Assembly (NCBI GenBank): GCA_028285145.1
Contig: JANQQC010000065.1
Location: 1 to 64,000 of the forward strand
DNA: 64,000 nucleotides
Origin: Hyphomonadaceae bacterium
Lineage (GTDB): Bacteria > Pseudomonadota > Alphaproteobacteria > Caulobacterales > Hyphomonadaceae
Reading direction: 5' to 3'
Part shown: positions 1-9,863 of the stretch, in pieces
Position numbering within the stretch: position 1 is the stretch's first letter
Layout of the letters: each line of letters begins with the position of its first letter
Translations under genes and position numbers: made by a program
Notes under the pieces: model-generated
Seen by the model: only the letters and a program-made list of their open reading frames with translations
The model's database searches: none
Told to the model about the DNA's origin: nothing

Positions 1-270
1 GGCTTGTAGAACACAAGCACAGGCCAAGGCTGAGGCCCGGCGGGACAGCGCGAAACACTGCGGCGTGCGGGGACGGCTTGCGCCGAACATCGCATTCACT
101 TCTTCAGCGAGGCGCAGCGTCGTCTCCGCACGGGCTCTTCATATCAACCGGACGCGGAAACGCGGGCCGGGCGGGGGTGTTGGCATGCCCTTGCGTTTCC
201 GGGGGCAAGGGACTAGTACACGCGCTTTGGAATCACCGGGCCTCGCCCTGACCGATACGGAACGAAACAA
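1..270. other. Leading segment without a recognisable gene
   Basis: I see no convincing coding region here. The only open frames are short, low-complexity and Arg-rich, and look like by-products of high GC content. The segment probably holds the end of an upstream gene cut by the window edge and the promoter region of rpmF. Confidence 0.5.
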
Positions 271-456
271 ATGGCTGTCCCAAAGCGGAAAACCACCCCG
301 TCGAAACGCGGAATGCGCCGCGCCCACGACCGGCTGAAAAGCAACACATACATCGAAGACGCAGACTCTGGCGAGCTGCGCCGCCCGCACCATGTCGACC
401 TGAAAAGCGGCATGTATCGTGGCAAACAGGTTCTTGAGCCCAAGGAAGACTTCTAG
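271..456 (+). CDS. rpmF: 50S ribosomal protein L32
   Basis: Structural protein of the large ribosomal subunit. The 61-residue product begins [20 protein letters not shown], the conserved L32 N-terminus, and continues into the typical [18 protein letters not shown] segment. It lacks the CxxC zinc-ribbon cysteines, as many alphaproteobacterial L32 proteins do. The length is normal. A strong hairpin with a T-tract follows 54 bases after the stop, so rpmF is probably transcribed alone or with partial read-through into eno. Confidence 0.97.
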   Translation: MAVPKRKTTPSKRGMRRAHDRLKSNTYIEDADSGELRRPHHVDLKSGMYRGKQVLEPKEDF

Positions 457-1833
<1,377 letters not shown>

Positions 1834-1891
1834 AGCAAGATTTTCTTAACCATTTTCGAGTCCTGTTGATTCGTATCGGCAGGACAATGAA

Positions 1892-2191
1892 ATGAGCTCA
1901 CGACTCGCTGGCTTCGGGCTTTCAGCGCTTCTTCTTTATTTCGCCTTTCACGCACTGGCGGGAGAGAAGGGCCTTGGCCAATGGACGGACATGCAACGCG
2001 ACCTTGCGGCGAAGAAGGCCGAACTCTCCGCGCTGGAAGATGGTATTGATCGGCTGGAAAAAGACATTGTCCGCCTGACACCGGGCTCTGTCGATCCTGA
2101 TTTCGTCGAGGCGCTGGCACGCGAGAAGCTCGGCTACACCTATCCGAACGAGATCATTATCATGACGGACACATCCCGCCCTGCATTTTGA
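1892..2191 (+). CDS. ftsB: Septum formation initiator, FtsB/DivIC family
   Basis: Small bitopic inner-membrane protein of the divisome, expected to act with FtsL and FtsQ. The 99 residues comprise a hydrophobic segment at about residues 5-24, a periplasmic coiled coil (DLAAKKAELSALEDGIDRLE), and the family's C-terminal motif around VEALAREKLGYTYPNE. The ATG at 1892 is preceded by AGGA. Location between eno and pdhA is the usual alphaproteobacterial arrangement and supports the assignment more than sequence identity does, because the family is divergent. Confidence 0.9.
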   Translation: MSSRLAGFGLSALLLYFAFHALAGEKGLGQWTDMQRDLAAKKAELSALEDGIDRLEKDIVRLTPGSVDPDFVEALAREKLGYTYPNEIIIMTDTSRPAF

Positions 2192-2266
2192 CATAGGTGT
2201 CCTGACTGGATTTCACCCGCGCACTGGCACAAAGTGGGCAAGAATCTTCAGGTCAGGATGTGTTGA

Positions 2267-3280
2267 ATGGCAAACAAGTCCAAAACGGCCGGCAAATCGT
2301 CGGTGAAGACGTCCAAGAAAGAGCTGCTGCAATACTATCGCGATATGCTGCTGATCCGCCGCTTCGAAGAGAAGGCGGGACAGCTCTACGGAATGGGCGA
2401 AATCGCTGGCTTCTGTCACCTCTATATCGGTCAGGAAGCGGTCGTGACCGGCATGCAGGCCTGTCTCAAAGAGGGCGATCAGGTCATAACCGGATATCGG
2501 GATCACGGGCACATGCTGGCCTGTGGCATGGATCCGAAAGGTGTGATGGCAGAACTGACCGGCCGGGAAGGCGGCTATTCGCGTGGCAAGGGCGGCTCGA
2601 TGCACATGTTCAGCCGCGAGAAGAACTTCTTCGGCGGCCACGGCATTGTCGGCGCGCAGGTGCCGATCGGGACCGGGCTCGCCTTCGCTAACAAGTATAA
2701 GGGCAACGACAATGTGTGCCTTGCCTATTTCGGCGATGGGGCCGCCAATCAGGGGCAGGTCTATGAAGCCTTCAACATGGCTTCGCTCTGGGATCTCCCC
2801 GTCGTCTACGTGATCGAGAACAACCAGTACGCCATGGGCACGAGCCTAGCCCGGGCCTCGGCAGAAGTGGAACTCTACAAACGCGGTATCTCCTTCGAGA
2901 TCGAAGGGGAGGAAGTCGACGGCATGGACGTGAATGCCGTGCGTGCGGCTGGCGAGAAGGCCGTGAAGTATGCCCGCTCCGGAAAAGGGCCGTACATCCT
3001 TGAAATGGAGACCTATCGTTACCGCGGACACTCCATGTCCGACCCGGCCAAGTATCGAAAGCGCGAGGAGGTCGACGATGTCCGCTCCCACCGCGACCCG
3101 ATTGAGGGCCTAAAGGGCGAACTCCTCGAAGCCGGTCACGCGACCGAAGATGAGCTGAAAGCCATAGACAAAGAAATCAGGGCCATCGTTCAGGAAGCCG
3201 TCGATTTCGCTAAGGAAAGCCCGGAGCCAGACCCGTCAGAGCTCTGGACCGACGTCCTCAAGGAAGTGGAGACGGCGTGA
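2267..3280 (+). CDS. pdhA: Pyruvate dehydrogenase E1 component, alpha subunit
   Basis: Thiamine-diphosphate-dependent decarboxylation of pyruvate as part of the heterotetrameric E1 (alpha2beta2). The 337 residues show the TPP/Mg motif GDGAANQGQVYEAFN followed by ENNQYAMG, and the phosphorylation-loop-like segment YRGHSMSDPAKYR. The N-terminal 20 residues are Lys/Ser-rich and probably disordered. AGGA lies about 10 bases before the ATG. The gene's stop overlaps the start of a MAPEG gene (TGATG), so the E1-alpha and E1-beta genes are not adjacent as they are in most relatives. Confidence 0.97.
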   Translation: MANKSKTAGKSSVKTSKKELLQYYRDMLLIRRFEEKAGQLYGMGEIAGFCHLYIGQEAVVTGMQACLKEGDQVITGYRDHGHMLACGMDPKGVMAELTGREGGYSRGKGGSMHMFSREKNFFGGHGIVGAQVPIGTGLAFANKYKGNDNVCLAYFGDGAANQGQVYEAFNMASLWDLPVVYVIENNQYAMGTSLARASAEVELYKRGISFEIEGEEVDGMDVNAVRAAGEKAVKYARSGKGPYILEMETYRYRGHSMSDPAKYRKREEVDDVRSHRDPIEGLKGELLEAGHATEDELKAIDKEIRAIVQEAVDFAKESPEPDPSELWTDVLKEVETA

Positions 3281-3681
3281 TGCCAATCGAGTTGTCATAC
3301 CTCTCCGCCAGCGTTGCGCTTTTCGGCATCTACCTTCTGGGCGAAGTCGTCACTGGAAACATCCAGTACTCGCCGAAACAGCTTCTCGGCGCGCGAGACG
3401 AACTGCCGCCCTACAACGCCGCGCTTGGTCGCGCGAAGCGGGCGACCCAGAACATGCTCGAAGCCATGATCATGTTCGCGCCGCTCATCCTGATTGCGCA
3501 CGCAACCGATCGTTTCAACGACATGACCGAGCTAGGTGCGGGCCTGTTCCTCGGCGCGCGGATCCTTTACGCGCCGTGTTACTGGTTCGGTATTCCCGTC
3601 CTGCGCACGCTGGCCTGGTTTGCCGGCATGGTCGGTACGCTCATTGTGTTGTTCCAAGTCCTGCCGTTCACGGGAGCCTGA
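3280..3681 (+). CDS. MAPEG-family integral membrane protein
   Basis: A 133-residue protein with four predicted membrane segments (about residues 5-25, 52-72, 78-98 and 105-128). It carries the MAPEG pattern AKRATQNMLEAMIMFAPLIL in the second helix region. MAPEG members include glutathione-dependent transferases/peroxidases and eicosanoid enzymes; bacterial short forms are mostly of unknown function. The start overlaps the pdhA stop as TGATG, with a GGAG ribosome-binding site about 12 bases upstream. A GTG three bases earlier is possible. It lies within the pyruvate dehydrogenase operon and should be co-translated with E1-alpha. I infer no specific reaction. Confidence 0.85.
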   Translation: MPIELSYLSASVALFGIYLLGEVVTGNIQYSPKQLLGARDELPPYNAALGRAKRATQNMLEAMIMFAPLILIAHATDRFNDMTELGAGLFLGARILYAPCYWFGIPVLRTLAWFAGMVGTLIVLFQVLPFTGA

Positions 3682-3687
3682 TTGTAA

Positions 3688-5070
3688 ATGTCAGTTGATA
3701 TTCTGATGCCGGCGCTGTCGCCCACCATGGAAGAGGGCACGCTTGCCAAGTGGCTGAAATCGGAAGGCGATGCGATTGCGTCAGGTGACGTGATCGCCGA
3801 GATCGAAACCGATAAGGCGACGATGGAAGTCGAAGCGGTCGATGAAGGTGTGCTCGCCAAGATTCTCGTTCCTGAAGGAACCGAGAATGTTCAGGTCAAC
3901 GCCGTGATCGCGGTGCTCGCCGAAGACGGAGAGGATGCGTCATCTGTCGAGGCCGGCGCAGCCCCTGAGCCCGAAGCAGCAGCTTCTGAAGACACCGCTG
4001 AAGAGGATGACGCGCCAGACGTCGAGGTTGCCTCGCAACCGGAAGCGGCCGTTCTCACCGATCCGGCTATCCCGGAAGGCACCAGCTTCACTGAGACCAC
4101 CATCCGCGATGCATTGAGAGACGCCATGGCGGAAGAGATGCGCGCGGATGACCGCGTCTTCGTGATGGGCGAAGAGGTCGCCGAGTATCAGGGGGCCTAC
4201 AAGGTCACCCGGGAACTGTTGCAGGAATTCGGCGCGCGCCGCGTGGTCGATACGCCGATTACTGAGCACGGCTTTGCGGGCCTTGGTGTTGGCGCGGCGT
4301 TCGGCGGATTGCGGCCGATTGTGGAATTCATGACCTTCAACTTCGCGATGCAGGCCATTGACCAGGTCATCAACTCGGCCGCGAAAACGCTCTATATGTC
4401 CGGTGGGCAGATGGGTTGCCCCATCGTGTTCCGCGGCCCGAACGGGGCGGCCTCGCGCGTTGCCGCTCAGCACAGTCAGGACTATGCGGCCTGGTACGGC
4501 CATGTGCCGGGGCTAAAGGTCGTCGCGCCTTATGATGCGGCTGACGCCAAAGCGCTCCTGAAGGCGGCGATCCGCGATCCCAATCCGGTTGTCTTCCTTG
4601 AACACGAGTTGCTCTATGGCGAGAGCTTCCCGGTGCCGGACCTCGACGATTACGTCCTGCCCATCGGTAAGGCGGCGGTGAAGCGCGAAGGGTCGGACGT
4701 CACGCTGGTTGCGCATTCGCGAATGGTTGGCTTTGCGCTCGAAGCGGCGGAGCAACTTGCAGGCGAGGGGATCAGTGCCGAAGTGATCGATCTGCGCACG
4801 ATCCGCCCGCTCGATACCGCGACCGTGATAGAGAGTGTGCAGAAGACGAACCGCGTCGTCTGCTGTGAGGAAGGCTGGGGCCGTTTCGGCGTCGGCGCGG
4901 AAGTCGCGGCTGTGGTCACGCAGGATGCGTTCGACTATCTCGACGCCCCGCCGGCGCGTGTCCATCAGAAAGACGTCCCGCTGCCTTATGCAGCAAATCT
5001 GGAGGCGCTCAGCCTGCCGGGAACAGAAGACATCATCGAGGCGGCGAAGGCTGTCTGCGTGGGCCTCTAG
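3688..5070 (+). CDS. pdhB: Pyruvate dehydrogenase E1 component, beta subunit, with N-terminal lipoyl domain
   Basis: Second half of the E1 heterotetramer. The 460 residues begin with a complete biotinyl/lipoyl domain (about 1-80) with the lipoylated Lys in ETDKATMEV. An Ala/Glu-rich linker (about 85-135) follows, then the transketolase central domain and the C-terminal transketolase domain (about 140-460; [42 protein letters not shown]). A lipoyl domain on E1-beta is a known alphaproteobacterial feature. It is nearly identical to the lipoyl domain of PdhC encoded next, so the complex would carry two lipoyl arms and depends on lipA at 13.8 kb. Confidence 0.97.
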   Translation: MSVDILMPALSPTMEEGTLAKWLKSEGDAIASGDVIAEIETDKATMEVEAVDEGVLAKILVPEGTENVQVNAVIAVLAEDGEDASSVEAGAAPEPEAAASEDTAEEDDAPDVEVASQPEAAVLTDPAIPEGTSFTETTIRDALRDAMAEEMRADDRVFVMGEEVAEYQGAYKVTRELLQEFGARRVVDTPITEHGFAGLGVGAAFGGLRPIVEFMTFNFAMQAIDQVINSAAKTLYMSGGQMGCPIVFRGPNGAASRVAAQHSQDYAAWYGHVPGLKVVAPYDAADAKALLKAAIRDPNPVVFLEHELLYGESFPVPDLDDYVLPIGKAAVKREGSDVTLVAHSRMVGFALEAAEQLAGEGISAEVIDLRTIRPLDTATVIESVQKTNRVVCCEEGWGRFGVGAEVAAVVTQDAFDYLDAPPARVHQKDVPLPYAANLEALSLPGTEDIIEAAKAVCVGL

Positions 5071-5079
5071 GAGAACCCG

Positions 5080-6414
5080 ATGCCAATCAACATCACCATG
5101 CCTGCGCTGTCGCCCACCATGGAGGAGGGCACGCTCGCTAAGTGGCTCGTCAAACCCGGCGACGAAGTGAACTCCGGCGATGTCATCGCAGAGATCGAGA
5201 CTGACAAGGCGACAATGGAAGTCGAAGCGGTTGATGAAGGCACCGTTGCGCAGATCCTTGTCGATGAAGGAACAGAGGGCGTGCAGGTCAACGCGGTCAT
5301 TGCGGTGCTCGCTGAAGAGGGTGAGGATGCCGGTGACATCAAAATGTCGGACACACCCAAAGCGACCACCAAGGCAGAGAAAGCACCTGAGGAGCCCGCT
5401 ACTGAAGCGTCGAACGGCGCGGGCGGTTCTGATGGCGGTGCGGCAAAGAAATCCGAAGGGAAAGTTGCTTCAACGCCTGTAAAACTTCAGGGCGTTGGCG
5501 AAGGGGATGACCGGATCAAGGCATCGCCACTGGCGCGTCGGATCGCGGCGCTGAAAGGCATTGATCTGTCTTCGCTCAAAGGCTCCGGCCCGCACGGGCG
5601 GATCGTGAAGAAGGATGTTGAAGGCGCACAGCCCGGACAGGGCGCGAATGCCCCATCGGGCGCGCCGGCCTCACCAGATGGCCTGATCCTGCCGCAAGTC
5701 CTGGATGACCGCGTCTACGATCCAGACTCCTACGAACTGAAGCCGCTGGACGGCATGCGCAAGACGGTCGCGCGCCGGCTCACCGAGAGCTTCATGCAGG
5801 TGCCGCACTTCCCGCTGACGGTGGACATCGAACTGGATCACCTGCTCGCTGCGCGATCCGGCATCAACAAGGCGGCACCCGAAGGCGTGAAAGTCTCGGT
5901 CAATGATATGCTGATCAAGGCGTCGGCGATGGCGCTGCTCGAAGTGCCGGAGTGTAATGCGAGCTATACCGACAAAGGCATCGCTTATCACAAGTCTGCG
6001 CATGTCTCTGTCGCGGTTGCAGTCGATGGTGGGTTGATTACGCCGGTGATTTTCAGCGCTGGAAAGAAGGGTCTCCATCAGATCTCGGATGAGATGAAGG
6101 ACCTTGCGGCCCGCGCACGTGACCGAAAACTGAAACCGCAGGAATATATGGGCGGGACCTTCTCGCTCTCGAACCTCGGTATGTTCGGCATTAAGAATTT
6201 CGCCTCCATCATCAACCCACCAGAGGGCATGATCATGTCGGTGGGTACAGGTGAAAAACGGCCGGTCGCACGCGAGGACGGTACGCTCGGCATCGCCACG
6301 GTGATGAGCGTGACGCTGACCTGCGACCACCGCGTCATCGGCGGCGCAGAAGGCGCGAAATGGCTGCAGGCCTTCAAGCGCTATGTTGAAACACCAGAAG
6401 CGATGCTGCTTTAG
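5080..6414 (+). CDS. pdhC: Dihydrolipoamide acetyltransferase (E2) of pyruvate dehydrogenase
   Basis: Core-forming E2 that transfers acetyl groups from lipoamide to CoA. The 444 residues contain one lipoyl domain (about 1-80, Lys in ETDKATMEV) and a flexible Ala/Gly/Lys linker. A peripheral subunit-binding domain (about 146-182, ASPLARRIAALKGIDLSSLK) and the catalytic domain (about 215-444) follow. The catalytic domain includes the active-site motif CDHRVIGGAEGAKWLQAF near the C-terminus. AGGAG precedes the start. It lies 9 bases after pdhB and 15 before lpdA, clearly one operon. Confidence 0.98.
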   Translation: MPINITMPALSPTMEEGTLAKWLVKPGDEVNSGDVIAEIETDKATMEVEAVDEGTVAQILVDEGTEGVQVNAVIAVLAEEGEDAGDIKMSDTPKATTKAEKAPEEPATEASNGAGGSDGGAAKKSEGKVASTPVKLQGVGEGDDRIKASPLARRIAALKGIDLSSLKGSGPHGRIVKKDVEGAQPGQGANAPSGAPASPDGLILPQVLDDRVYDPDSYELKPLDGMRKTVARRLTESFMQVPHFPLTVDIELDHLLAARSGINKAAPEGVKVSVNDMLIKASAMALLEVPECNASYTDKGIAYHKSAHVSVAVAVDGGLITPVIFSAGKKGLHQISDEMKDLAARARDRKLKPQEYMGGTFSLSNLGMFGIKNFASIINPPEGMIMSVGTGEKRPVAREDGTLGIATVMSVTLTCDHRVIGGAEGAKWLQAFKRYVETPEAMLL

Positions 6415-6429
6415 AGACTGGAGGCCGGA

Positions 6430-7839
6430 ATGGCTGATTTTGACCTGATCGTTATCGGTTCGGGCCCCGGCGGCTACGTTGCGGCGATCCGCGCGAGCCA
6501 ACTCGGCATGAAGACGGCAGTTGTTGAGAAGGAGTCGCTTGGCGGCGTCTGTCTCAACTGGGGCTGCATCCCCACCAAGGCGCTATTGCGGTCGGCTGAG
6601 GTGCTGCATCTCGCGAAGACCGCAGAAGCCTATGGACTGAAGAAGCTGGAACCGGAAGTTGATCTCCCAGCCGTGGTGAAGCGCTCGCGCGATGTCGCCA
6701 AGCAACTTTCAGGTGGCGTGAAGCACCTGATGAAGAAGAACAAGATCACCGTGATCGAGGGCACGGCACGGCTGGAGAAAGCGACGCCAGCCCCGAAAGT
6801 GATCGTCGAAGACGCGTCTGGAAAGCACACGACCCACATAGCCAAGCACGTGATCCTCGCCACGGGCGCGCGGGCGCGGGCGATCCCGCAGGCGGGACTT
6901 GAGCCGGACGGCGATCTGATCTGGACGTACCGCGAGGCGATGGTGCCGAAGGAGCTGCCGAAGCGGCTGCTCGTGATCGGCTCCGGCGCGATCGGGATCG
7001 AGTTTGCAAGCTTCTACAATGAGCTCGGCTCGGACGTGACCGTTGTTGAAATGGTCGACCGGATTCTGCCTGTGGAAGATGCAGATATCTCAGACATGGC
7101 CCGCAAGCAGTTTGAGAAGCAGGGCATCGCGATTCATACCAAGGCGCAGGTCAAAGGCCTGAAAAAGGGCAAGGGCAAAGTCACCGCCGATATTGAGGCG
7201 GGCGGGAAGACGGAGAAAGGCGAGTTCGACAAGGTCATTCTCGCTGTTGGCATTGTTGGCAATGTTGAGGATATGGGCCTCGACAAGCTCGGTGTGAAAG
7301 TTGAGAAGACGCACGTCGTTGTGGACGGGTTCGGCCGGACGGGCGTGCAGGGCCTCTATGCGATCGGCGATCTGACAGGGCCACCATGGCTGGCGCACAA
7401 GGCATCTCATGAAGGCGTAATCTGCGTGGAGGGCATTGCCGGATCGAACAAGACGCATCCATTCGATGCGTCCAACGTGCCGGGCTGCACCTACTCACAT
7501 CCCCAGGTGGCGAGCGTCGGCCTGACCGAAGCGAAGGCGAAGGAAGAGGGCCGGAAGGTGAAGGTCGGCAAGTTCCCATTCATTGGGAACGGCAAGGCTA
7601 TCGCGCTGGGCGCGGCGGAGGGCATGGTGAAGACGATCTTCGATGCGGAGACGGGCGAACTGCTCGGCGCGCACATGATCGGCGCGGAGGTGACAGAGCT
7701 CATCCAGGGCTACGTCATTGCCCGGGAAGGGGAGCTGACAGAAGCCGAGTTGATGGAAACCATCTTCCCGCATCCGACGCTATCCGAGATGATGCATGAG
7801 AGCGTCCTCGACGCCTATGGTCGCGCACTGCATATGTAG
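6430..7839 (+). CDS. lpdA: Dihydrolipoyl dehydrogenase (E3)
   Basis: Flavoprotein that reoxidises dihydrolipoamide with NAD+. The 469 residues show the N-terminal FAD-binding GSGPGGYVAAIRA and the redox-active disulfide GGVCLNWGCIPTKALL at about residues 38-53. The NAD-binding GSGAIGIEFASFY and the C-terminal catalytic His-Glu in IFPHPTLSEMMHE follow. GGAGG precedes the ATG. It is the last gene of the pyruvate dehydrogenase set. Because it encodes a shared E3, it may also serve 2-oxoglutarate dehydrogenase if no other lpd gene exists. Confidence 0.98.
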   Translation: MADFDLIVIGSGPGGYVAAIRASQLGMKTAVVEKESLGGVCLNWGCIPTKALLRSAEVLHLAKTAEAYGLKKLEPEVDLPAVVKRSRDVAKQLSGGVKHLMKKNKITVIEGTARLEKATPAPKVIVEDASGKHTTHIAKHVILATGARARAIPQAGLEPDGDLIWTYREAMVPKELPKRLLVIGSGAIGIEFASFYNELGSDVTVVEMVDRILPVEDADISDMARKQFEKQGIAIHTKAQVKGLKKGKGKVTADIEAGGKTEKGEFDKVILAVGIVGNVEDMGLDKLGVKVEKTHVVVDGFGRTGVQGLYAIGDLTGPPWLAHKASHEGVICVEGIAGSNKTHPFDASNVPGCTYSHPQVASVGLTEAKAKEEGRKVKVGKFPFIGNGKAIALGAAEGMVKTIFDAETGELLGAHMIGAEVTELIQGYVIAREGELTEAELMETIFPHPTLSEMMHESVLDAYGRALHM

Positions 7840-7868
7840 TTCATTGAAAAAGTGAAGGAAAAATTCTC

Positions 7869-7904
7869 TAGACAGTCTGTCGGCATAAACATAACATGTT
7901 ATGT
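7869..7904 (+). promoter_or_regulatory. Promoter with palindromic operator upstream of the MarR-GNAT gene
   Basis: A perfect 16-base palindrome ACATAACATGTTATGT (7889-7904) lies 15 bases before the start codon. It overlaps a possible -10 (TAACAT, 7892-7897) placed 17 bases after a possible -35 (TAGACA, 7869-7874). MarR-family dimers bind palindromes of this size, so I infer autoregulation by occlusion of the -10. The palindrome is read directly; the promoter boxes are weaker guesses. Confidence 0.6.
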
Positions 7905-7919
7905 ATAAAGGAGATCGCG

Positions 7920-8873
7920 ATGCCGGACATACTTGAAGACCTTGGCTATCTCGCACTCGGCAGCCGGTTGAAGCGATTGGCGGAGCGGTTGCAGTCCGAC
8001 GCAGCGGCGCTTCACTCGGCACACGGCTATCCGACCCAGCCGAGCCAGTTCCCGCTCATCGCGGCGCTGGATCGATACGGCGATCTGTCAGTAAACGATG
8101 CCGTAGAGGCGCTGGGTGTCAGCCAGCCAGCGGTGACACGTGCGATGTCGAGTCTGATCGAAATGGGCCTGGTTGAAACCCGTCAGTCGGAAGAGGACAG
8201 GCGCAGCAAAACCCTGTCACTTAGTCAAAACGGAAAGGCTCTTGTGACCGACATGAAGGCGCAGTTCTGGCCGGCGGTGGAGTCGGGAGCGCATGATCTT
8301 TGCGAAGGTCTCGATGCCGACTTTGTCGAGCAGATCAGCGGTCTTGAGAGAGCCATGGAGAAGAGATCGCTGCTGCAACGTGTCTCCGTGCCGGAGCAAG
8401 GCGATCTTTCAGTTGTTCTGTACTCAGCCGATCTCGCGCAGGACTTCTATGACATCACAGCGGCATGGGTCGAAACCATGTTCAGCCTGGAGCAGGAAGA
8501 CATCGACATTATCTCCAATCCCCAGGAGAGAGTGATCGAGCCTGGCGGTGAGATTGTTTTCGTTCATTCGAAGGAAGCCGGGATCATTGGTACCTGCGCT
8601 TTGATGAAAATAGAGGAGGGGTGTTTCGAGCTGACGAAAATGGGCGTCCTTGAAGCCGCCCGGGGCCGGAAGGCGGGTGATTTCCTAATGCAGGCCATCC
8701 TCAACCGCGCGAAGGACATGGACATCGACACGCTGTTCCTGCTGACGAACAAGAAGTGCGAGGCCGCGATCCATCTCTATGAAAAGTTCGGCTTTGAGCA
8801 TGACGAGGATATCATGCGCCGTTTTGGTGCGCGTTATGAGCGGTGCGATGTGGCGATGCTCTATCGGGGTTAA
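7920..8873 (+). CDS. MarR-family regulator fused to a GNAT acetyltransferase domain
   Basis: A 317-residue two-domain protein. The N-terminal winged helix-turn-helix (about 25-130) includes YPTQPSQFPLIAALDRYGDL, the recognition-helix region GVSQPAVTRAMSSLIEMGLV, and the wing RQSEEDRRSKTLSLS. The C-terminal half (about 155-315) resembles a GNAT N-acetyltransferase, with GVLEAARGRKAGDFLMQAI as the acetyl-CoA loop and AIHLYEKFGFEHDE near the end. ATG at 7920 is chosen over an in-frame ATG at 7896 because AAAGGAG lies 6 bases before it, and the earlier one would begin inside the operator palindrome. The acetylated substrate is unknown. Its stop overlaps the convergent ligase gene by TTAA. Confidence 0.88.
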   Translation: MPDILEDLGYLALGSRLKRLAERLQSDAAALHSAHGYPTQPSQFPLIAALDRYGDLSVNDAVEALGVSQPAVTRAMSSLIEMGLVETRQSEEDRRSKTLSLSQNGKALVTDMKAQFWPAVESGAHDLCEGLDADFVEQISGLERAMEKRSLLQRVSVPEQGDLSVVLYSADLAQDFYDITAAWVETMFSLEQEDIDIISNPQERVIEPGGEIVFVHSKEAGIIGTCALMKIEEGCFELTKMGVLEAARGRKAGDFLMQAILNRAKDMDIDTLFLLTNKKCEAAIHLYEKFGFEHDEDIMRRFGARYERCDVAMLYRG

Positions 8874-9856
8874 TCCGATGCGTCAGCCAAGGTTCCGATC
8901 TGAAAGGGTTCGAGCGGCTGACCGCGCCAGTTGGCTTTCGCCATAGCGACACGCGCAATGGGATCGTCCGGAATGCTGTCGAGGGCGTGGATGGGCTCCA
9001 GAAGCGGCACAAGGCCTCTGAGATTGGCAGTCTGGATGGCAATGCCTGGTCTCGCATTCAACTCCAGCAGGGTTGGCCCTTTGACTTCATCGATCACGAT
9101 GTCCACACCGACATAACCGAGGCCGATATGGGCACCCAGCCGTGCGGAGAGTTCCAGGATCTCATCCCAACCCGGCACTTCAAATCCGGTTACTTCCGTT
9201 TCGAAATCAGGATGGTGTTCAACCAGCTCATTGTGCTGCACACCGCGTGTGGTCACACCCGTAGCCAGATCGATCCCGGCACCGATGCCACCCATATGAA
9301 GGTTGGCCTTGCCGTCGGACTCTGCGGTGGGCAGCCGAAGCATCGCCATGACCGGGACACCGCGAAAGACGATGACACGGACGTCCGGAACGCCGCCAAA
9401 GGCAAGATCTTTGAAGATGGAGTGAGGCTTCAGCCGCTCTTCGATGAGCACGCTGTCGGAACTCCCGCCCATTGAGTACATGCCGGACAGGAGATTGTTC
9501 AGCTGGAAGCGGACATCCTGCCAGGGGATAATGGCACCGCTCATCTTGCGAAGCCCGCCCTTTGCAACGCCGCCAATCACCATAATGCCACCGCCGCCGG
9601 AGCCCTTGGCCGGCTTCGCAACAAAGCTCTGACGCTTATTTGCAATATCGACGAATTGTTCCCACTGGCCTGTAAACTCGATGACCCCATACAGCTCGGG
9701 TACGGTTACGCCCGCTTCAATGGCGAGTTCCTTGGTGGTGATCTTGTCGTCCACAAGCGGATAAAGGGCTCGCTTGTTGTACTCTGCAATGAAATCGAGG
9801 TTGCGCGCGTTCATTCCGAGAACGCCAGCGCGGCCGAGGGATGTGATGCCGCGCAT
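8870..9856 (-). CDS. ATP-grasp alpha-L-glutamate ligase-like protein
   Basis: RimK-related ATP-grasp enzyme expected to form an amide/peptide bond between an amino acid (typically glutamate) and an unknown acceptor. The 328 residues show the ATP-binding lysine and glycine-rich loop FVAKPAKGSGGGGIMVIGG and the Mg-ligand region GPTLLELNARPGIAIQ near residue 275. The N-terminal ILGMNARNLDFI-like start is typical of the subgroup. ATG at 9856 is preferred over GTG at 9862 because AAGG lies 5 bases before the ATG; the GTG is nearly contiguous with the previous gene's stop. It is the last gene of a three-gene minus-strand cluster with a transglutaminase-like membrane protein and an exported protease. 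The acceptor is not deducible from sequence. Confidence 0.9.
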   Translation of the reverse strand: MRGITSLGRAGVLGMNARNLDFIAEYNKRALYPLVDDKITTKELAIEAGVTVPELYGVIEFTGQWEQFVDIANKRQSFVAKPAKGSGGGGIMVIGGVAKGGLRKMSGAIIPWQDVRFQLNNLLSGMYSMGGSSDSVLIEERLKPHSIFKDLAFGGVPDVRVIVFRGVPVMAMLRLPTAESDGKANLHMGGIGAGIDLATGVTTRGVQHNELVEHHPDFETEVTGFEVPGWDEILELSARLGAHIGLGYVGVDIVIDEVKGPTLLELNARPGIAIQTANLRGLVPLLEPIHALDSIPDDPIARVAMAKANWRGQPLEPFQIGTLADASD

Positions 9857-9863
9857 CTTCACC

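Noticed and set aside
65-337. 90-codon frame overlapping rpmF
   Set aside because: It overlaps the ribosomal protein gene out of frame, with Arg/Gly-rich random-looking sequence.
3688-5335. Near-identical DNA repeats at 3700-3930 and 5090-5330
   Set aside because: They are the two lipoyl domains of PdhB and PdhC, an expected domain duplication rather than a mobile repeat.
8843-9475. 210-codon plus-strand frame over the ATP-grasp gene
   Set aside because: Antisense to a gene with intact ATP-grasp motifs; no ribosome-binding site or family features.
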